Of a DNA stretch of 64,000 nucleotides, positions 17,175-28,500 are shown one piece after another. Source of the DNA: Nitrospira sp. (GTDB lineage Bacteria > Nitrospirota > Nitrospiria > Nitrospirales > Nitrospiraceae); contig CP126121.1 of NCBI GenBank assembly GCA_030123625.1, positions 1 to 64,000 on the forward strand. Reading direction: 5' to 3'. The position numbers and the translations under genes are program-made. How positions within the stretch are numbered: the first letter of the stretch is position 1; the number at the start of each line of letters is the position of its first letter. The notes under the pieces were generated by a model that had not been told where the DNA came from, did no database searches, and was given only the letters and a program-made list of their open reading frames with translations.

Positions 17175-17202
17175 TTATCGGTCAAGAGAGGCCTTGACTT
17201 GA
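17175..17202 (-). promoter_or_regulatory. Sigma28 promoter of fliC
   Basis: The minus strand has -35 TCAAGTCA, a 12-base spacer and -10 ACCGATAA (seven of eight to consensus). It is 132 bases upstream of the fliC ATG, leaving a leader of roughly 125 bases. Confidence 0.85.
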
Positions 17203-17238
17203 GAGCCGCTGGTAGAGTTTTTCTCGCTACAACAATGT

Positions 17239-17799
17239 TCAATGAGCACCCATGGATTGTGGGTTCGCTCCCCATTGCCCGATCCTCGGCAGCAGCTCAT
17301 ATTCGAGCAGATCCGCCATGCGAACGATGTCGGGAATGCCTCGGGCCTCGATAAATTGCTCAGTCCATGGTACGAGTGAATCGTGAGGTATTCCGGGAAT
17401 CCGCATCTCGAGCGAACGCTCTACGATTTCAATGTACTCAGCCAGCTTCCCTAACCAGCAATCCAGCGAGGATAATCTGATCGTACCGCTCCGCATAAGA
17501 AGAACCATAGTTTCTCCCTCATGTTTGAGCAACTTGCCAAACTGTTCGATGGTGCCCTGCGCCTTGAGGAGAATGTCGGCTGCCGAAGTCGAACTCGCTT
17601 CAACTGGACCAGTCTCCTCGCCGGAGCATGCCAGAAATTCAGGGACCAAATCACGATCTGTGCAGAGACGGCCTCCAATCCTTAATGAGGTGACGATTCG
17701 TCCCTTGCCGCGGGATTTTTCGCTCAGTTGAGCCAATGCCTCGATAAGGGAAGTATCGTTCCGAACCGTCCACTGCTCGTCATCTAGTGAAATCTTCAT
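17239..17799 (-). CDS. Unknown protein between the glycosyltransferase operon and fliC
   Basis: A 186-residue protein I do not recognise. It begins MKISLDDEQWTVRNDTSLIE, which looks like a small beta-rich start, followed by a mostly helical region (residues about 70-175). There is no signal peptide, membrane segment or cysteine motif of note. The ATG is 26 bases after the stop of the GT9 gene and the stop is only 36 bases from the fliC sigma28 promoter. Its position as the last gene of the putative flagellin-modification operon suggests a link to flagellin handling, for example as a chaperone or adaptor, but this is inference from location only. Confidence 0.75.
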   Translation of the reverse strand: MKISLDDEQWTVRNDTSLIEALAQLSEKSRGKGRIVTSLRIGGRLCTDRDLVPEFLACSGEETGPVEASSTSAADILLKAQGTIEQFGKLLKHEGETMVLLMRSGTIRLSSLDCWLGKLAEYIEIVERSLEMRIPGIPHDSLVPWTEQFIEARGIPDIVRMADLLEYELLPRIGQWGANPQSMGAH

Positions 17800-17825
17800 G
17801 GCTTTTCCTTCCTCAAATTGTGTCC

Positions 17826-19511
17826 TTAACCGCGAAGGTGATTGGCACCCGCCACATGTCTGACCGGCGTGATCAGTTGAGTGGAAGCCGGCATGCGCGG
17901 ACGCATTTCAATGCACTGCTCGACGTCTGCCACCCGCTTTTGCCACGCATGGTACGCGCGCAGTTGGCGCGCCGACATTTGCGCGAGGTCTTGAGCATCG
18001 TTATTATGAATCTCCCGCAGAAATGCGACTGTAATGGGAATTAAGGGCGAGCTCATCATCGCCGACGCCACAAGCTCTTGTTGCTCTTTCAGTAATACTG
18101 TTTGGACGGCTTTTAATTCTGTCACTGGCAGCGGTTGCCGCTGGCAGAGACGGTCGAGCTGCTCGGACCGAGACACTAGTTTAGCCAATGCTGGTCTGAA
18201 CGCCTGAAACATCAGACTGACATCCCCGCGATCCGGAGGATCTCCTGCTGGCCACTCGACTGCCGAAGACCGGCCCGTAAACGACTCATACCAAAAACGC
18301 CTCCAAAAACGGGCGTACCATTCGGTCTGAGGATCAGTGGCTCCCGATCTGATCGTGAATGTACCCAACCCATCCGCATCGATCCCGGATTCGTAAATTC
18401 TGATGCCGCTAATACGGGCCGGTAACGGCCCTGCTCGTACCACATGCCGGCACACGGCAGCGACATCTTCGCAGTCCACTTGATCCTTACAGGCATGGTG
18501 CATACAGACTCGGTCGAATCCACACGGAGCACAGCGCAGTTCCGGCTGGATCACCCAATGCCCCGGTCCATATGGACCGGTCTCCCAAAAGTTCACGTGT
18601 CCGACGGACAGATCAACCACAGAAGTTCGGACACCGACGGCGAGATGCATCGGCCCTGTATCATTCGTCAGGAGAAGCTGAGCGTGAGTTAACAAAGCCG
18701 TAAGTTGCGCCACATTAGTGCGGCCGACCGCGTTACACCAGACGGCCTTGCCGCCTGCCTCCCGATATGCGATTCGCGCCTGCTCCACGGCGCCGGCCTC
18801 TTCCGCCGTACCGATCAAAAGAAAGCCCATGTCTGCCTCCCGACTGAGCAAAGCCATGGTCCTCCCGAAATATTCGGGACGCCACGCCTTCATGACGTCG
18901 CTGGCGCCGACTTGTACGGCAATCATGTTCGACACACCGGGGAGATTTGAGTGCAGGAACGATTCGGCCCAGTCCATGGCATCTCGTGGAACCGAAAGCG
19001 GCAAGAGATCCGCCGGCCCCGGTCCGCTTCCGCCGAGGGCGTAAATATCCACCAGGTTAAAACGGTTGAACCGCCGATAGGCATGGCAATCGGTAAAGTA
19101 GGACATCCACTGGTTCTTGACGATCGGGGTGCCGTCCATCGCGCAAACGACGCCGCGCAGATCAGGTGCACCGATATAGCTGGCAAGAAGCGCGCTCCGC
19201 CTATCGAACGTCAGATTAACGATGCGATCATAGCCGACTTCCAGTAGCGGCTTGATCCAATCCGCCATCGTTCGGTATACGTCGACGAGGTCTTTGACCA
19301 TGGCCCGCGTGTCGTCGATCAGACCGTGGAAATCGTACGTGACGATGTGCCGAAGGCCGGGCAGCATCGAGGCGACCGGGGCAAACTTGATATCCACGAC
19401 GAGATCGACCGATGCGCCAGGAAATTCCGTCTGCAATCTGGCAAGCAGTCCGCTCATCTGCACGAGGTCGCCCATCCGTGTTATGTTAATGATGAGTATC
19501 TGCTTGCTCAT
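17826..19511 (-). CDS. GT9 (heptosyltransferase-like) glycosyltransferase with C-terminal extension
   Basis: A 561-residue protein. Residues 1-350 are a GT9 fold: ILIINITRMGDLVQMSGLLA at the N-terminus and LLTNDTGPMHLAVGVRT in the nucleotide-sugar-binding half, followed by FWETGPYGPGHWV. After the GT9 core is a cysteine cluster (CAPCGFDRVCMHHACKDQVD) and then about 170 residues of unassigned helical sequence. GT9 enzymes usually transfer heptose from ADP-heptose to lipopolysaccharide; in flagellar clusters relatives are linked to flagellin glycosylation. The start at 19511 overlaps the upstream gene's stop (ATGA), arguing for translational coupling. Substrate and acceptor are unknown. Confidence 0.85.
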   Translation of the reverse strand: MSKQILIINITRMGDLVQMSGLLARLQTEFPGASVDLVVDIKFAPVASMLPGLRHIVTYDFHGLIDDTRAMVKDLVDVYRTMADWIKPLLEVGYDRIVNLTFDRRSALLASYIGAPDLRGVVCAMDGTPIVKNQWMSYFTDCHAYRRFNRFNLVDIYALGGSGPGPADLLPLSVPRDAMDWAESFLHSNLPGVSNMIAVQVGASDVMKAWRPEYFGRTMALLSREADMGFLLIGTAEEAGAVEQARIAYREAGGKAVWCNAVGRTNVAQLTALLTHAQLLLTNDTGPMHLAVGVRTSVVDLSVGHVNFWETGPYGPGHWVIQPELRCAPCGFDRVCMHHACKDQVDCEDVAAVCRHVVRAGPLPARISGIRIYESGIDADGLGTFTIRSGATDPQTEWYARFWRRFWYESFTGRSSAVEWPAGDPPDRGDVSLMFQAFRPALAKLVSRSEQLDRLCQRQPLPVTELKAVQTVLLKEQQELVASAMMSSPLIPITVAFLREIHNNDAQDLAQMSARQLRAYHAWQKRVADVEQCIEMRPRMPASTQLITPVRHVAGANHLRG

Positions 19512-21325
19512 ACAAGATCTCGTGTCTGCGCTCGATATTCGTCCAGCATGAGAACCAACAACTCTTCTCGGGACAATGTCGCCGTCGGTCCACGCTGCCG
19601 GATGCGCTCGGCCACCTGTTCGAGCTCCACCCGTTGAGTAACGGGAAAATCCTTGAGCAATGGGACAAGTTCTGGATGATCGACGCATCGCCGACTAAGC
19701 TGCGCCGCTTCACGCTCCCCCTTTAGGACGGTTCCGATGCGATCGGGCTGAGCCATGCCGACCTGGGTCAAAAGTTCTTTCATTCGATGGTGGTACGTGT
19801 GCTCACGTACCACACGATCGAACGCTGCCCGTGCCATCTCTCTTCGAATGTCCGCTTCATGGAGCGCTGCGCGGATGCGCTGCGGCAGTTCCTCGACCGT
19901 TCGGAATGTCGCCATCTCTTCTTGAGTGAACAGTTCACCGAGGTGCGAGCGGTGATCGACAAGTTGAAAGGCTCCGCACGCTGCCAACTCGAATGTTCGG
20001 GGATTGACGAAATCGGCTTCAGGATCGAGTCCTTTGCCGGTATGCGAGTGCAAGTTAAGATTGACGGTTGTGGCGTTGAAGACTTTGATGCAGGTCTCGG
20101 TGTCTATCCGCATTCCCCCTCGTTGCAAGACGGGTTCGACTGCGGTGGCCCCATCCCATTCGTTTCCCCACACTTTGAATCGCCATTCGGGTGTGATCAA
20201 TCGAGGAAGAATCTCCCTTCGATTCGCATAACCTGCGCCGACAAATGACACGTCGGCTCCGAATTCCTCCATCTCATTCGAAGTGAGCGACACCGTCCTG
20301 TGTGCCGCGAGGTCCGCCGCCATGGGGAGATAATGAACTTCCTTGGCCCCCGCATGACGGAATGCATCTAGGCATGCCCCTTTTTGAATCACGAACCAGA
20401 AGTCGAAGCCCGTCGCCATCTGTTGCCAGTACGTCAGATGGCGGTAGTTCTCGACGAACCACATGGTGGTCGGAAAATGCTTCTTCCGAACATGTTCGAG
20501 AACCGGCAGGGTCATCGGCGCCTGGGCCATGGCCAAGACCAGATCCGGCGGACGTTCCGCGATCCGCACGAGAGTCAACTGGCTGAGAAATTCGGCGAAC
20601 TTGTTTTGCATCACCTGCCGGTGACGGGCATCCTTCAAACGCGCCAGCGCCTGGTAACTGATAGCGTGCTCACTATGGTCGATCCAATCGACGTGATGGC
20701 CGAGTGATTCCAGAGCCGTCACAACCGATCTGGTGACCGGAAGAGAGCCCCCATAAATCGGACCAACAACGGCAATTCGAAGCTGACCGCCAGCAGCATA
20801 GGCGATAGAGCGTCGCACACTGTCCTCGATCGCGGCATGCGCATCGGGATGTAATCGGGCAGCCGGCACATAGGTCATGAGCCTCACGGAAGATCCGAGT
20901 TCCATCGTACGCCTGGCCATGGAATGAGGCGTTCCCCACACCCAGGTCACACGCCTGACCCAATCTCCCCATGCCCTCACCGCACAGGCGTCATGCAATT
21001 CGACCAAGTCGGGAACAGCCACCACGAGGGGAATGGATGGAGGAAGCACTTTGCAGAGGGCCTCCACGTGATAGAGCAGACCAATCCCGAACACGAGGAC
21101 GACGTCTCCCTCGCGGCAAGACACGATCTGAGCTGCTGCCCAAGAGGTCGATTCTTTGACTGGATCGTAGGTGCTGTGGATGGCGCGGCCCTGCGCGAAA
21201 CCTGTGGGGTGTCCCGATTTCGCCGGTCGAATTTCGAGTCGCCCACCCCTTGCCGCACGCAGCGCCGCCGCGAGTTCCGGTGATTGTTTGGCGATTTCAC
21301 GAAGATTCGCTTCAAACACACTCAT
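19508..21325 (-). CDS. CgeB/DUF3880-type glycosyltransferase with Maf-like N-terminal region
   Basis: A 605-residue protein. Residues about 1-180 (with ASVFEANLRE-like start MSVFEANLREIAKQSPELAA and VVLVFGIGLLYHVEALCKVL) resemble the N-terminal region of motility accessory factors. Residues about 185-500 match a CgeB-type glycosyltransferase: LRIAVVGPIYGGSLPVTRS and, in the donor half, VNPRTFELAACGAFQLVDHR. The last 70 residues are helical. The ATG at 21325 overlaps the stop of the upstream GT9 gene, and its own stop overlaps the next gene. It probably adds sugar to flagellin or to a growing glycan; the donor is unknown. Confidence 0.85.
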   Translation of the reverse strand: MSVFEANLREIAKQSPELAAALRAARGGRLEIRPAKSGHPTGFAQGRAIHSTYDPVKESTSWAAAQIVSCREGDVVLVFGIGLLYHVEALCKVLPPSIPLVVAVPDLVELHDACAVRAWGDWVRRVTWVWGTPHSMARRTMELGSSVRLMTYVPAARLHPDAHAAIEDSVRRSIAYAAGGQLRIAVVGPIYGGSLPVTRSVVTALESLGHHVDWIDHSEHAISYQALARLKDARHRQVMQNKFAEFLSQLTLVRIAERPPDLVLAMAQAPMTLPVLEHVRKKHFPTTMWFVENYRHLTYWQQMATGFDFWFVIQKGACLDAFRHAGAKEVHYLPMAADLAAHRTVSLTSNEMEEFGADVSFVGAGYANRREILPRLITPEWRFKVWGNEWDGATAVEPVLQRGGMRIDTETCIKVFNATTVNLNLHSHTGKGLDPEADFVNPRTFELAACGAFQLVDHRSHLGELFTQEEMATFRTVEELPQRIRAALHEADIRREMARAAFDRVVREHTYHHRMKELLTQVGMAQPDRIGTVLKGEREAAQLSRRCVDHPELVPLLKDFPVTQRVELEQVAERIRQRGPTATLSREELLVLMLDEYRAQTRDLV

Positions 21326-22503
21326 AGCAGGACGTTCTCCCGATCGTCCGTCGACATGCAGCGTTTCCAGACGGCCATTCGATCGTCGACGGAGACATTC
21401 GATTGGCCAGGGCAAGAGTAACTCATTCCCCACGCATCGACATGCCCCTCCCATAACTGCCATCCGGTACACTCGGTCAATTGTGGGACACTCGTCTGGG
21501 CGACGATGAAATCGAGACTTTCGTCGATCGGCCAGGTGTCCGGGGCAAATATCGACGCCTGCCAGACCCAATGTTGGTCTCCATACGGACCGGTTTCATG
21601 AACACGCGCACGCGCAAAATATAGACCGAGCGTTCGGCACCCGACAGCGGCAGCAAGATGCAGAGGGCCCGTATCGCTGCCGATCGTCCAATGGCAGCGG
21701 GAAAGCAGCAGGGCCAGTTGCAGCAGATTCGTACGACCCGTTGCATCCCAAACACGCCCCCACAATAACGGCGAAAGGGTCTCTTGAATGGCACGGCTGC
21801 GTCCGATTTCATCACTGCTTCCGATAAGAACCACACGGACGGCAGTATGGGCGTTCAGAAGTGCAGTGATCCATCGTGCCCAAATCGCAGGGGGCAGGCA
21901 GCGGGCAAGGTCTCCGGCTCCTATGATCACAGCCACCCAGTGATACCGAGGATCGCCAACTCTCTCTAGACTTCCTGGAAGCTCGGAAACAGGAGGAGTA
22001 ATTCGAGGCACTCTCCCAGGGGGCATGACGCCACACAAACCGCAGAAGGCATCGGCGAGGTGGACATGATTTGCACTCCGCTCTCTGGCGACTTTTCTGA
22101 GATAAGTACCCCAAGGCGGAAGATTCCCAGATAACGGTCCGGCGGAGCCCGGTCCGACAACCCGTCTGCCGAGCAAATGCGCCGCCAAAATGGCACGGGG
22201 ATGCTGATTGAGGTTGTACACGGTATCGTAGGTCTGCGCGGCCAGTTGATGTATGTGGTCTTGCGCTGCCGTCATCGTTGAATCGGGAGAATTGGTCCAA
22301 CCTAACGCCCACTGTTGCCACTGATCCGCCTCCCATGGAACGGCTCTTACCGTTCCGGGGAACAACAACACGATATCGGTCAACGTTGAGGCGCAGAGCA
22401 GATCAAATCGCTCGCCGGCATATCGGGCCGTCAACGAAGTGATGGCCGGAAGTGTCTGAAGCAGGTCCCCAAGCCTCGCCAGCTGCACGATCAGTGATGC
22501 CAT
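21322..22503 (-). CDS. GT9-family glycosyltransferase
   Basis: A 393-residue GT9 protein. The N-terminus ASLIVQLARLGDLLQTLPAI is the usual GT9 opening and IGSDTGPLHLAAAVGCRTLG the donor-binding segment. WVAVIIGAGDLARCLPPAIW replaces the more common G-(A/S)-xxxxKxWP stretch, so the lysine typical of heptosyltransferases is not in its usual place. The gene is nine bases after the giant glycosyltransferase gene and overlaps the next one. It forms a pair with the other GT9 at 17826. Confidence 0.88.
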   Translation of the reverse strand: MASLIVQLARLGDLLQTLPAITSLTARYAGERFDLLCASTLTDIVLLFPGTVRAVPWEADQWQQWALGWTNSPDSTMTAAQDHIHQLAAQTYDTVYNLNQHPRAILAAHLLGRRVVGPGSAGPLSGNLPPWGTYLRKVARERSANHVHLADAFCGLCGVMPPGRVPRITPPVSELPGSLERVGDPRYHWVAVIIGAGDLARCLPPAIWARWITALLNAHTAVRVVLIGSSDEIGRSRAIQETLSPLLWGRVWDATGRTNLLQLALLLSRCHWTIGSDTGPLHLAAAVGCRTLGLYFARARVHETGPYGDQHWVWQASIFAPDTWPIDESLDFIVAQTSVPQLTECTGWQLWEGHVDAWGMSYSCPGQSNVSVDDRMAVWKRCMSTDDRENVLL

Positions 22504-22512
22504 GGATGCACG

Positions 22513-25500
22513 CTACGAATTTGATGCTTCGTATGCCAGGACCGCTTCTTTGTTCGCCAACGCCTGACCGAGTTCGATAAGACCGTCATAATTCGGCGCG
22601 AGTACACATAGTTGCCCGTATTCCCGCTGAGCGTCGTCCAGTTGCTGGGCACGTAGCAGGACACTAGCCAACGCAAAACGCACTGCCAGATCACCTGGAT
22701 TTCTCGCGACATAGGCGCTCAATTGCTCCCCCAACTCTTGCCAGCGGTTTTGCGCCGTGCCGGCACGGAGCAGCCAATGGATCGCTTCGGCATCATCGGG
22801 GTTTTCGGCCAGCACCTCAAGAAACCGTTCCCAGGCTCCTTGTGTGTAGGCCCTTCCCATTGCCGCCATTCCCATCCCCATCAGACATTTTTTGCGATCG
22901 GCTCCCTCCTGCCGTGCCGAAGCGAAAGCAAGTTCCGCTTGCTCATATTGTTCCCGTTGCATGCAGAGAATGCCTTTGAGCAAAAGTCCTTCAGCATGAT
23001 TCGGCGAAAATGCGAGCAGCGATTGCAAATGGCTGTCCGCCCCGCGCAGATCTTTTTGCTCCAGTAAGGAGCGGATGAGCGACAATCGTTCCTTCGGAGC
23101 TTCTTGTAGGGCAAGATACCGGGAGAGAAAGGTTTGTCCCAATTTCGGTTCCTGCAGATGTTCGCAGACAAATGACGCCCAGGCCAATATCGCAGGATCG
23201 TTCGGCCACTCCGAAGCCAGGCTCAGTTCACGCCTCACCGTGTGCCAGTCTTGCTTCAAGGCGGCGGCCTGAGCGGCGGCGACGTGAGCCCAGACTGCCT
23301 GATCCTTGATGTCGCTGAACATCAGGATGTCGCCACCCGCACGGCCGTTGCGAAACACTCGTTTAAATTTGAAACCGTCCATATGAAAATGCCGGTCTTC
23401 GTCGGCCGCCCACCATTGCGCTTTCCACCGGTCCAAGAAACGAGTCGCGTTCGCATCGTCGTGGGTCTTCCGTCCGGGAGTTTGGCTTTCAAGATGAACG
23501 ACGACGCTTCTGGGTTGATAGACAACGACGTAGCCGCACTCCCGCACTTTCAGACACAAATCCGCATCTTCGAATCCGTTCATGTAGCCTTCGTCAAATC
23601 CCTCCACTTCCTCAAACAAGGCTCGCCTGATCAACAAGCAGGCGGCCGTGACGATTTGGAATTCTCGCCGCTGGTTCACGGCCGGATGGCTGGCGGCAAA
23701 GCTCTTGTAGATATGGTAGGGCAAGCGGCGTGCACAGTCCCGAACGACGCCGGCATGTTGAACCGTGCCATCAGGATACAAGAGCTTGCTGCCGACAATT
23801 CCCACTTCCGCGTGGCTGTCGACTTCCGCTACCAACGCCGCCAACCATCCCGGCTGGGGTATCGTGTCATTGTTCAGGAAGACAAGATATTTTCCTCGGG
23901 CGGCTGCGGCTCCCTGATTGCAAGCCTTGGCGAATCCGAGATTCTCCTCATTGACGATGATCCGAACATCACCGCTCAATTGGCGGAGAAAATCCGCCGT
24001 GCCGTCGGTGGACCCATTGTCCACGATGATTAGTTCGTACTCCGGCTGGTCTTTCAATCCGGCCAACGCCGTCAAACAATCCTTCGTCAGCTCCACTCGA
24101 TTACAAACCGGCATGATGATGGAACAGACATAATCCTCGGCGCGTCCGATCGCCCGCATCTCGGTCAGGCGTTTGTCTTGCGCTTCGCGCACACCGCCGA
24201 TGAGGTCGGCATAGGGCCGGTATTTCCGGTAAATGATCTCGGTCGTACGCCAATAGGTTTCGCGCGTCCCGCTGGTCATGGAACTGCCGTCGTTTCGCCA
24301 GGTGAACTCGGCCGTCCTGACCGGCAGGTGTTTGAACGGAAAGCGAGTCGCCATACGGATCCAGAGATCCCAATCTTCATGGGCGAAGAGAGATTCGTCG
24401 AATAGGCCCACCTCATCGAGACAGGCTCGGTCGTGCATCACGCAAAGAACCGGAAAGTAGTTGGACACCAGCAGATCCGCCGGTTTGAACTCATAGGAGT
24501 ACGGCACATCTCGCCCCGTCTCGACATAACCGCCGTCGCTCTGCCGTTCCTGCACTCGCCAGGCGTCGGTGTAGGCGACGCGGCATTCGTGGCGATCCAG
24601 ATAGGAGACAAGGGTTTCCAGATGATTCGGAAGATAGCGATCGTCATCATCGAGATAAGCAATATAGGTGCCCTTTGCGGCGCGAAGCCCGCTGTTGCGG
24701 GCCGCAGCCAGCCCACGGTTCCGATCGTGTGTAATGGCCGTGATGCGGTGCCGATCGGCACAGGCAGCCACGACGGCCCCCACATCACAACCAGCATCAT
24801 TGACGACGATGACCTCGAAGTCTTGATACGTCTGCGCCGCCAGGCTCGCGAGCGCCGTCCGGAGACGATCGGGACGGTTGTATGTCGGAACGATGACGGA
24901 CACTTTCGGTGCACGCGTAAAGGAAATGGGACGTTGATCGACGGCTCTGCGGCAGCACCACACTTGATAGATGGGGAGCAGGTTCATGGAGCGAAGGTCG
25001 GCCGGTGTGGGCGCCGGCACATAACGCAAGCCCGGAACCTCGACATGAATACGGTCCAGTCCCATTTCGATGAAGCCTTGCGAGATGAATAGAGCCCGCA
25101 GCTGCTCTTCGGTCACCCAGTCTTCCACCGGTTGATTGGGAGGCGCGATGGTCTTCCACTGTTCCCACATTTCACCGCGCGGGGTTGTGAGCACAACGTA
25201 CCCGTCCGGCTTCAACAGGCTGAACAGTTGCGTGAGGAAGTTTTCTTTCTGGCCATGAGGCACGTGCTCAATGACTTCCGATGTCAGAATCACATCGTAG
25301 GGTTCGAAATCGTCGCGACCAGATATGATCTCCGCCGTTCCCACTTCAAATTGAAGATGGGGGAACAGCTTGCGCGCATGCTCGACGACGCCTGCGACCG
25401 GCTCGACCCCTTCGCAGGTCCCATATAGGGTCGCCAGATTGGTCAACCAGCCTCGCCCGCATCCGACGTCCAGGATACGCAGCCGCCGGCCAGGCTCCTT

Positions 25501-28500
25501 CCGTTGGACTTCGCGAAGGATGTATTCCAGAAAGGCCGCGATCTTGCTCCACCGTGCCGCCTCATCGGCGTTCGGATGCGGTGTCGACCAAGTTGGAGCA
25601 TTGACGAACAAGTTTACATAAAACGCGTCCGAGTTCATGGCCCCTCCGTTGGTCTGTTTCGTCACGTCGCTGGCCGACGTCCCGCTTCCGGCGGTTATCA
25701 CTCCGCCGAATTCCGGCTCGACTTGCTCCAACTGTTTTGAGAAAGCTCGCCGTTGCGCGGTCGTACGTTCAACCACGTCGGCCGGCATCGCATAGGATCT
25801 GGTCAGACGTCCCGTTTCAATCAATTCGATCCATCCCTCCAGCACAGAAGGCCATTGGCGACAGGCTTCCCAGTGCGCGTAACCCGTTTCGCCGAGTGCT
25901 CGGCGCAATGCCGGTTCCTGCATCAGGAGGGTTACGGCCCGTCGGAAGTCGGTTACGGGAATCACCACGCCCCCGGCTTGCTCATGCGCGGCGTCGCATT
26001 CCGGCGTTGCTATCCACGGCAATCGATGGCTCATCGCTTCAAGAATGCACAAAGGAGAAGCTTCTGCATGCGAGGGTAATACCAGGACATCCGAAGCCTG
26101 CATGGCCGCGGCCACGCCCTCGGGCGGAAGTCCGGGAATATAGAGTACCTCCGGTCGGTCTGACAGTGCTTGCCGTACTTGTGCGATATACCCGGTGTTG
26201 TCTGTCGGGTGGCCGACCAAGACGAGCTTCGCGCCTTGCGGTACAGAAGCAAACGCTTCAAGCAATCCCACATGATTTTTAACAGGGTAGAGATTCGCGA
26301 CATGGAGAATGATGAATGCGTCGGACGGGATTCCGTGTTCCTTGCGAAACTCTCCGTTGGACTGCCGGACCTGGACGCCGTTGGGCAGATAGGTCGTCTT
26401 GAGACCATGTCGGCTCAAGAAGGAGGCATCGCAGCCTCCTTCCGACAACACCACCACGTGATGCGCACGAGCCATGAGCCGAACCACCAGATCTTTGGCG
26501 TGACTCATGCCGGACGACAACAGTTCGCAGATTTCTTTGTTCAACGTCGGCTGAAAGATCAGCCGGGTCTTGTCCGGCAACAAACCGGTCATGGCTCCAT
26601 AGAACAGACCATTGACCGGTGCGCCCAACATCACACAAACGTCATACCGACCGGAGCTGATCAGCCGCTCCACTTCCAGCGCACAGACATGGACGGTCCC
26701 TTCCTGTCGATCATGGGGAGACAACGTAATGATCGTAAGCTCCCGGTACATCGTGAGATGCCGCTCGGCATGTGGATAGGTGGCAATCTCAACGCGGTAC
26801 CCATGGTCCAACAGTCCGACTCCAAGCTCTTCCGCGACACACTCCACTCCCCCGACCGATGGCCAAAAATGCGGCGTCACAATCAGCACTGATTTGATTC
26901 GTGATTCGTTCTTCCGTTTGGTGGCACAGTCCGCAACCGGGAGCTTCGAATTTCGATCGCTTTCGCCCTTCAACTGCACCTGCTCGAAGGGGATCGGCCC
27001 GTGAACTGGCGACACCTGCCGTGCGGCGACATAGGATTGCGTCAGCGGCGGATCCCTCAGAAAGAGCCTCTTAAACACATCGAGTTCGGGAAGATCATAG
27101 ACACGTGCGTCCTTCTCGCGATCGGCCGCCAACGGTGCGTTGATGATACCGTGCGCTGCGCCCAACAATGCGAAGAGCTGCAGCGGATCACCGGATTGCC
27201 GGAACGCATCCGCCTTCCGGCGAATATCGGACGTCAAGACGTTCCATTGCCGGATGTCCTTTTCATACATAGTCTTGTAGCGGCGGTAGATTGTGTCGGG
27301 TGTGTAAACAGTCCCATGCTGCCCTTTGACATCCGGATGGAGAATCCATTGGATGCCGTGGCGTCCCATCTGCGCCAAGAGATCCATCTCGCTGGCCTTG
27401 ACGTCTTGGAATAGCAACGACTTCATGAGTGCCGTTCGATAGATCTTGACTCCCTGGATCGGCAAACCTCGATCTTCGTCGAACAAATGAAAACAGATCA
27501 TCCCGACGTCGTCCGGCGCGGCCACCATCACCGCCTCCATGGAGGCCACGGCGTCCGGCGCCAAGACCATGTCTTCATCGACTTGGATGAAGTAGGGTGT
27601 GTCACACCGATCGATCATCGCTTGTGCGGCAGCGCTGAATGGACACACATTGCGGATAATATCCAGCTTGAACGGCGGTCCGTCTTGTCTATGCAGAGCT
27701 TCCAGACAAGGGGCAAAGGCCGGATCATCTACCGTGAGCACGAAGACCGTAGTTTCGGAGTGTATCTCTTCGCCGGATTGGTCGGCAGTAAGCCGGGCGA
27801 ACGATTGAGAGGGGCGCGCATCCAGGACGGCTGTCTTTCGCGTATCATTGTGGGCCATGAGAGACTGCCCGGTCACAATCCAGTCCAACCACTGCCGTGC
27901 ACGAGCTTCTGCCGTATGCGATCGCAGCAATTCCGCACGGGCAGCCGCAGCGATGTTTCTAGCGTAGTCGGCGTCGCGTCCTATCCGCTCCACATATTCC
28001 TTCAAGACTGAGGGACGATCCTTGGGATATAAGAGAATTTCTTGCCCATCCTTGAACAGGTCATGAGTAAGGGGCCGATCAGGAATTTTCCATGAGATGA
28101 CAGGACGACCCGCCGCCATGGCTTCCACGACACGTCCTGCATAGGATTGAAATAGGCTGGGGAGATTGACGATCCCGCTCCAAGGCTTGAGGCTCGCCAG
28201 CCAATTGGCAAAAATGGCTTCGCGCAACCGGCGCCATAGGCCCACATATTCCGTGAGTGCGGTCGGATTAGGCCGCCACCCCGACAGGAGCCGCTCAGAC
28301 ATCTGCCGATGCAAGGCATTGAAGAGCCGGGGAAACTCTGTCGCCGCTTCTGCGGATGGCGGATGGATCAACACATTCTTCAAACCGGGCATGGCTAACC
28401 ATCCCTTCCGCTCCCCATACAGTTCCCCATAAAACGCCGATTCCCGGCGTGATGGTCGCTCGATCGTTGCGGTAATGAAACGGGACGGCACCGCTGATGG